Part shown: piece by piece, positions 26,401 to 35,400 of the stretch | Layout of the letters: every line of letters starts with the position of its first letter | Numbering within the stretch: the first letter of the stretch is position 1 | Source: Nectonema munidae | Taxonomy: Eukaryota; Nematomorpha; Nectonematoida; Nectonematidae | Assembly: GCA_030549495.1 (NCBI GenBank) | Contig: JAUIRK010000977.1 | Location: 176,501-240,500, forward strand | Direction of reading: 5' to 3' | Length of the DNA stretch: 64,000 nt | Position numbers and translations under genes: made by a program | Notes under the pieces: generated by a model | What the model was told of the DNA's origin: nothing | Databases searched by the model: none | Seen by the model: only the letters and a program-made list of their open reading frames with translations

Positions 26401-29400
26401 CTTTTGATTCTATTTCCCACAATTTATTAATCTTTAAATTTTCTTTATATGGTTTTTCTTCTAAATCTCTAAAGTTTTTATTATCTTATCTTTCTAATAG
26501 ACTCCAATATGTAGTTGTCAACTCAACTCTTTCAGAACCTACAATCATTTATTCCGGTATCACTCAGTGGTCAATCTTGGCTCCCATTCTATTTTCAATA
26601 TTTATCAATGATATATTTATGGTGTCTAGTTCCTTTGATTTTGTGGATGTAATGCTATTTGCTGACGATATCACCATCATTTTTAGAGGTCATTCTTTCA
26701 ACTAAAATAAAATTTGAAATTCAAATATTTGCAAAATGGTTATTAGAAAATATTCTTGTATTAAACTCAAAAATCAAATTACTTGGTTTTTTAAAGGTAA
26801 AACATTTGAATACCTATATTCCACATTTGATTCTTTTAAGTTTAAAAAAGTTACGCCATTTAACTTATTAGAATTACACATAAATTGGACTGACCATATA
26901 GATAATATTTCCAATAAACTCTACTATGTAATTAGTATATTAAAACAGTCGACAAAATTTTTACCAACTAAAACACTTTTATTGTTAAATAATACTATTT
27001 TTGTTCCTCACATAACATACAGTTTATTTAACTTTGGTTTTCTCCAACTGAAAAATTACTAAAATTATAAAAATTGGTTCTAAGCGTTATCTTCAAGTAA
27101 AAAAAGATTCTCATACTAAGGTCTTGTTTTCTGAAAATGTTATTCTCAAAGTTCAAGATTTGTATGAACTAAAAATCTTTTTGTATACCTATAAATTTTA
27201 TTATGGTTTCCATTCCCCGTTAGTCAAAAGTTTAGCAATTTTAGCAAAAGCTTTTTTCTCCTCGCTTCTTCAATTTATTTCAGCTTCCTTTTTATCACCT
27301 CTCAAATTCAAGGCATTTCATCTACAGGATACTGAACAAATTCCATTCCACTGTATACTCACTCACTTTCACAATTCCCTCGTATTTCTTCATATAAAAC
27401 CTATGTCAACATTTTTTTGATAATTATGCATCTCATATCTGTAATTTAAGTAATTCTTATATGTTTGTAAGTCTAAGACTATTTTTGAAGTGAAAAATGT
27501 TAAACGAATCTAAAAATTGTCATGAATAATCTTAATTTACTTATATTTTGAAATTTTTTTAATTTCATTTTAGAAATAGCACTTTGTGATTTTTAACGAA
27601 GGGAATTCGTTATATTTTTGCTTGTTGCATTACGTGTTTGTGAGCGCAGTGAATTCTTATCTCGCATACGCTTCACCACATCTTTAGCACGCGTGTGTGG
27701 TTTATTTTATCGGGCTGGTGTACGCTTACTTTATTTGTAGTGTTCCTAGCTTAAATCTTAGTCAATAATTAATTATCAAATTCCGGTCTTCATTTGGTTA
27801 ATTTTTATATCAAATTTTTTGAATAAAACAGACAACAGCTAAAGAAAGTAAGAAATAGAAGAATGAAAAACCGCTTTTGCTTTCCTACATAAGCAAAAAA
27901 GCATTACTTATTGTAAATTGGCGTATTATTGGATCAAAAGGATGCAATATGCCTTAAAATTTTGAAAACTAGAAACGAAAATGCTTAATTAATACTTTTT
28001 TTGTTAGAAGTCTGTCGTTTAAATTTAGTTTTATATTTTATTATTAGTTTTTTTATATTTTTTCTGGGTTATTTCTAAGCGGTCATCTGGCCTTTAATAA
28101 TCCATCAAACTAATATTTGATCCAGATTTTTTAAAACCTTATGCATTTTATAAATTATTCATATTGTAACTACGGCTTGTATTTAATTTCTTTTACTCAA
28201 TATTACTTGGAAATAAACTTTCTCTCTCTCTAAAAAGAAATTTCATAAAGAACTACTTTTTTTATATTTTAAATAAAAAAATTTATAAGAATGGATTCAA
28301 AAAATGATGTTTATATATTTAAAATTTTACAAAAAATTATATTATTTTTATAAAAATATTTTTATTTTTAATTGCTCACTTAGTTCGTTTTTTAGATAAT
28401 TAAAAAACTGGCTATATTTATTGTTTGTAATCATTATAAGTAGCAAATAGCCAAATATTTTTACAAGCAAAGCAGTGTCACCAAAACGAATATTGATAAT
28501 GAAAAATACGAAATTATTTATCATTAAAATAACACTTGGAGCATTATGAGGTGAAAAGGGTTAGTGAGAAGAAATATTAAACGTTAAAAATAAAAATGGT
28601 AATCAATGACATAGGAATGAGAAACATATATGAAGGAGACGAATGAATTGATGAAAGTAACAATAAAAAAAGAAAAGTATAGAAAAAAATGGGAGAAAAA
28701 CAGAGAGAAAGCTAGGGATAAAAAGGAAATCATGAAGTATAAAGCACAAAATTATGTGTGAAAAGGGATTGCATAGAGCAGAAAGTAAAATGGAAAAAAG
28801 AAAGCAAAATTTTTATTTTAGTTTATTATTTTATAGATTTCTAGCTTCCAAGGATGAGAGTATGATCTAGTCATAAAAATGCAAATCTAATCAAGTTTAT
28901 AGCAGATTTAAGTGTGAATTTCTCTTCATTCTTCAATCTGTTTTTTAAGCAAAATAAAGGATATTTGAAACCTTAGTTAATTTGGGAGGATTATTATCCG
29001 AGCAATGCATCACATAACATACACCATATATAAAAAAGTGATCATTTAAAAATAATTGGGCTTTAAATTGGATGTCCTCAAATCCTAAAAGAATCATATA
29101 ATGAATTTATAAGAAATAACGATGAATATTGTACAAAATTTGAAAAAATATTATCTACTAACTTTTATACTATTCAATGATAATGGAATAAGTTAATGTG
29201 GAGAATGAATAGTTAAATATGAGTGCGAGGGACAGACTAAAAAGTCCTATAAATGTTCTTTTTCCATGACTTCGGTCAAAAATGAATTGTCTATGTAAAC
29301 ATATTTTGTCAGCGAGTTTTCTTCTTTTTATTTAACTGTGTCTGTTCCCTTAAATCAAAAATTGTTTGAAATAAACTAATTAAGAAAAAGTTGACAATTT

Positions 29401-32400
29401 TTTTATGTTTCTTAACTATCACTCAGATAGCCAAATGACCACCAACACAAGATCTAAAAATAAACTTCCATCACGTTGGCGATCTGTAGCGGCTTACAAC
29501 TTTCTCAGAAGAGAAAAAGCATACATAATATTTTTCATTTACGCTAAACTAATTTAAGGACAATTTTAAAAATGCAAAGTTTGAAACTTGCTGAAAAAAT
29601 ATCATTTTATAGTTTATAAAAGACGGTATATATAGACTATATTGTTTACACGTAGGTCGTTAATTTTTCGATAATCCTAACACGTATATTATGTTCGGTG
29701 AGAAAAGTAAGGAGTTGGCGAGTAAGTAAGTTTGGCTAGATGCTTGGCTTAGAATAGTACAAGTTCTTGGCTTTTTAAGTGAATATTGTTTCCATATTTA
29801 GTTATTTTTAGCGAAAGAAATCGACACATGTCTATCGCTTTCATAAATTTATAGAAGTTGATCATTTCATTTGCTTATTTCATAGATATTTCACAAATAG
29901 AATTATGTATGTAGGATTTTGTTTACATCAATAGCGGTCACCTCTCTTTCCCTAAGCACCTTCTCAAATTTGATACGAAGGTTTTCCAATGCGTAAGCTG
30001 GGGTTTCTATGTTCGAATTCAATATCAAGCATTTAGTTGAACATGTGAGTCTTTATCTTTATATATTTTGGATCGGTGGAGTGAATTGACATATTTGGAA
30101 GTATTGTTACCTCTTCCTTTGTAGAAGTGGCAGAAGAGTTCTAGCATGTACCTCTCGCTGGAGTCCAGGTGTTTCAGCTTGCGGTTTAGGAGACTGTGCA
30201 AGTTCATACGAAGGGCATACTTCTTCACCTAAAATGTAGAAGGGCGAGTTATGCCGAGTCAAGCGAAAAAAAAGAGAATGGGGGTTTGCCTTGTCTGCAT
30301 GCTTTCCATGGATCTGCGCGTACATCTTGAGCATTTCGTGCACGGTCAGCCCGGGCGGAAAGTAGACGGCGCATTCATTTTCGATGCAGGAAGCATGCTC
30401 GAAGAGATTCGGCACAGGCAGTCCCTTGTACAAGATTCTTCCGCGTTTTTCTCTTGTTCCCCCACATTGTGTTAGGCATTTGACTAGTTCGTATCGTAGA
30501 CTTTCTAAAACAGCCCCAACGGAAAATCAAAAAAATACGAAGAAAGAGGAAAACAGGAAAAATCAAAAAAAAAACATTGAAGACTTCATAGGGATCTTAA
30601 AAGCAGCAAAAGGTAAAATACTCCTATGTTGTAGGTACTCCAATAAACTTTTATAAAAAGTAAATTCAGAAGTAAATGTCTTTATTCAAATATAGATAAT
30701 TTTTCGAGCACTATGCTGATCAACTGATCTTTAATTACCAACTGGAAGAGGAGGGTGGCGAGTTGCTGTGATTGGAATAAAATGTATAAGAAAACCTCTC
30801 ATCCAAAAAAATTTATTTGAATAAAGACATTTTACTCCTGAAATTTCTTTTTATAATTTCCACGTCTTTTTCAATAACTCAGCGCCATATACTCTTATAA
30901 ATTTAAATTAGTTAAACAAGAACTTAGTATATAAAGAGGGGAAGTAAAAAAGCCCAGAACATTTAAAATCGATTTATTAGGCATAAAAGGCAAAATGCCA
31001 ATGTCTTCTGTTATAGACTTTATTATTAAATTCTTTTAGCTATTTCCATATTTAATAAATCTTTACTAACGAATACTAAAATGCTAGTTACAATTATTGC
31101 TTAGTCAGCAGACGGCACTAGTGGTCGAAGGGTAAGGTCTTGTCGAAAAAAATTCTTTCCTTGAATGCGATACCGAAAACTAAGAACGGACTAGTGAGAA
31201 AGAGGGCGAAGTCTCACCACTGTTGATTATAAAAAAGGGTTGCTTGTGATTATGTCTCAATGTGGCGGAAACAGCATTACTTTACATACAATGTATAATA
31301 AAAACTGTTTCGGTTTTGGGAATTGCGATGTACATATTGTATATACCTGAGTCAAGGATGGGAAATCATGATATAAAAATCTTACTCTAGAGTCTAGAGT
31401 CACGATTATGATCCACCATGAGTAATCCCAGGTTAGAGTACCACCTGAGTAGATTTTACCCACTAATACTTTTTAAGTGCTATATTTTTACAATTATGAG
31501 TTAATACGCACTAAAATTGTGTGACTTTTAATTAATATTAAATTTATTTTTTATTTTTTTCAATAATACGAAACCAAATTTTTTTTTAAAATATCTCTTT
31601 TTCTATCTTCAAAGTTTATTTAACCCTATTCGTCACGGGCTATTTTCATTTCCTCAGTGACGGGGGCTATTTTAGCCCCCCTCCCTCTCCTTTTTTCTTA
31701 AACTATTTAATATTTTTACAAATTCTCGCGTGAACACACTAAATAATTCATTGTAAATCTGATGGTGTCATTTATTTGAAAATCAATCAAACCGGTGAAT
31801 CAATGCGAAATATATAAATTTCAAAATTTAGAAAATATTCTTTCCTCCTTAGCATTTGAATGTGGTAGAGTCAGAACTGCTCTTGCAACTCTGGATAAAA
31901 GTAAAAATTGAACTTTTCCTTCAACAGTTCTTTTCTCATAAAAATAACTCCAAATGACATCCATTCGGTAATTTACAATCCCTTCTTTAGTGTCTTCCAC
32001 GTTACTTTGATCCCAAACTTGTTTAGGTATGTCATTTTTTGACAACAATTGAAGATCAATAAACTCTGCTTGAAGATCACCCATCTGAGCAGTAATGAAA
32101 TTGAAGTATCGGTAATGTTGCACTATCCGTGCATTGATGAAAAGCAATTTTAATTGGAAAGAAGTTGTTCAATGATATAATGCTTTCATATGTCAATCTT
32201 TTCTTGAATGCGATTATAGTTTGAGTATCGCACTATACGTGCATTGTAGCAAATACAGTCTATGCCTGCCTCCATAATACGAGTAATACACATCCTACCA
32301 AATAGAGCAACACAGTCTGTGTTTCTCTCTCTTCACTACTATACGCATACACACACACACATACAAATTGAAGACAAGTATTATGGACAATACAGGCATA

Positions 32401-35400
32401 GTGCCTTTACATGGACGAGATATTTAAAAAGAGGAAGACAATATTAAATTTGTGCTGAAATTTTAATCAAGAGTTATTGAATTTTCAAGACGCAATAACA
32501 TTTGTGACTTCACTGTTGTTATCTCAAGTGTGTATGATGAATCTAAAAAGATTTGTGTTGGTAACCCATATAGTATAAGAGAGCGTCCCTGTCTCATACA
32601 GCTCATCATCTCTTCATCACAACATTATGCATAGACACGTTACTATATGTGTATCATGTAGATATACTCGTATTATGGAGGCAGGATAGACTGTGTTTGC
32701 TACAATGCACGTATAGTGCGATACTCAAACTATAATCGCATTCAAGAAAAGTTTGACATATGAAAGCATTATATCATTGAACAACTTCTATCCAATTAAA
32801 ATTGCTTTTCATCAATGCACGGATAGTGCAACATTTCCGAAGTATGACTGATAGCGAACCACAAAACTCAACATAAGAAATGGTGAGTGCTCTACCATGT
32901 TAAGATCAACAAATTTAGCATGTTGCAAAACATCTTCATTAAATGACAGATGATTGATGGTGTACTCAGCTGCAGCAACAAAATAAGACCTAGCTGCATT
33001 AAGTATTTTTACCTAATCAGATGTGTTGCAACTTTATCTTTCATCTTATTCAGTTTTTGTTTTTGAAGATAGTCAATAGCAAGGTTACTATCATCTACCT
33101 ATTTGTCTTTGTTACTAAAAAATGAGCGACTTTCAATCCAGCTTTGATAACCTGGCTATCAGATTGATGTACAAATCCCAGCTTAGGCTGTGCTTGCAGG
33201 GCTTTGGTTGTGGTTTTGTGTGTATCGCTTTTAAAAAGCGCAACATACATTACACCTGTGGCTATGGACATCTTCACTTACACGAGAAATAAAAGGATAT
33301 ATCTTTGTCCATTCTTCTTGAAACTTGCTTTTATATTAGTAAGATCCTTTGTATTTAGTCATTTTCTTTGGTAAAGGTCGATTTGTCTCTACATCAGAAT
33401 CCACTGGCGGATTAGGGTGCGGAACCGGTGTACCCCTAAAATTGCCCCTTAAAATTGGATTGCCAATTGCTTGAAAATTTTTCTTGATCTAATTCTTTTC
33501 GTAGAACTCAATTATTACGATGGCTTCTGCAACTCATTTTTTAGATTCAATCTCTCTCTAAAGTGAGAAGCCCTAAAAAGTTTTTTAATGTTTCAATCGC
33601 AGTTAAGTGTGACACTTATTACTTTTATACTATGAATTTTTTTTTGTAAATTTATTATTTAAACACAGCAAGTTTTGTCTCTATATATGTTTATTGCAAA
33701 ATAATGCCATATTAGTGACGGCCTATTTTCATTTCCTTAGTGACAGGGGGAGGGGGGGTTATTTTAGCCCCCCCCCCCTCGGTTTTTCTTGAATGATTGC
33801 AAATTTTTACAAAATTTTGGCATGAACCTACTAAATGATTGATTGCGAATCTGATCGTGACATTTATTTTTTATAAAAATCAATCAAACTTGTCAACAAT
33901 TGATTGATATTTGACAGATCAACTAAAAAAAGAAACTTTTAGTTTAAATGGTATACAACATTTTTTACACATATATACCCATTTTCAAGTGTGCTGAACA
34001 CGATGGTCACGTTTATTTTTTTTAAAAATCAACCAAACCTATCAAAAAATTGATTGATATATGACAGCCCAACTGAAAAAAATTAACTCTTTGTAGTTAT
34101 AAAAAGTTTTTTTAACATTTTTGATTAATTTGTGACTTTTTTATAATCGTTGTATGTTTGCGGTCAAATATATTGTACTGATTTTTGAACGATTTGTTTT
34201 CATGCTATTCTCCAAAGACTATATTCAAATTTTTAGTCATTTCACAAATGAATTTATTTCTCTTTGAAGTTTCGATTTTATTTGGAATTTATAATAAAAC
34301 AAATTTTTTTAGCATCAAAATTTCCAATGAGGCACGAATATTAATTTTGATACTTATCATTATACTATAAAATTGATTCAAATATTTATGTTCAAATTTT
34401 TTTTTTCATTTTTAGACTATAGGATGAAAATTACGTTGTGAATTATATTTCAAATGGAGTTTGCATGATTACATCATGTTTTTTAAATATTATGTATAAT
34501 TTTTTCGAATTTTTTCAAACTTTGAATATTAAATTTATATGTGCATACAGATATGCAAAATTTGGTAAGTTTCTATTTCGGAGGAATGAAGTTATAACTT
34601 CTCAAACTTTCTTACATTTGTATATATAAAGTAGGCTCCCTCTTCTTCAGAAAATGCCATCCAAGTTTTGCCAAGGTAACGATGTATATATTCAGAAAAA
34701 TTATATAGAACTTATACACTTATAAGAGGCATCATCACTGCATATTTATCTTTGAGAGGTCGAAATTTAGCGATTGACCGTTTGTATACCTCTATAGAGC
34801 TGGCTGATTGGCTGTATAAAAAAGGATTAATTATAGTCGGTACAATAGACACAAGAAGAAAAGGTATTCCGCAAAGTATAAAAAGTTTAGATAATAGAGA
34901 TGATTCTTTTAAGTTTTGCTGGGATATAGATAGCGAATTTTTATCAATTCATAGTTATGTAGTATTTTCTAAATCAAAAGGAAAGAAAAATGTATTAGTT
35001 TTGACTTCCAGACACCCCCCCCCCCCTCCATTTTAGGAATTAAAGTAGACGACGAAAAAAGTAAACTTGCAATTTTTAAACAGTACGATTTTTCCAAGGG
35101 TGGAAGGGATATAGTCGATCAGAGAATAAGAAATTATTCAACAAATCCATAAAAATGGAAACAAAAAAATGGACAGTAGCCGCTTTTTCTTATCTATCAG
35201 ATACGGCAAGAGTAAATGCAGGTACTATTTTTGCTTTTAATAATGATTTTTCTCTTTTTTTAAACTATTTTTATTATCCTTGACAGTTTTTAATAAAGGA
35301 GATCATTCACTTTTTTTAAATACTGCCAACAATTATTAAATAAAATAGCAAATTTTATGCAGAAAACTCCTGTTGAGTTGAAAATATTTTTCATTTTAGA

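Noticed and set aside
31108-31180. tRNA or SINE near 31.11 kb
   Set aside because: An A-box-like stretch is present but no B box at the right spacing and no stem structure.
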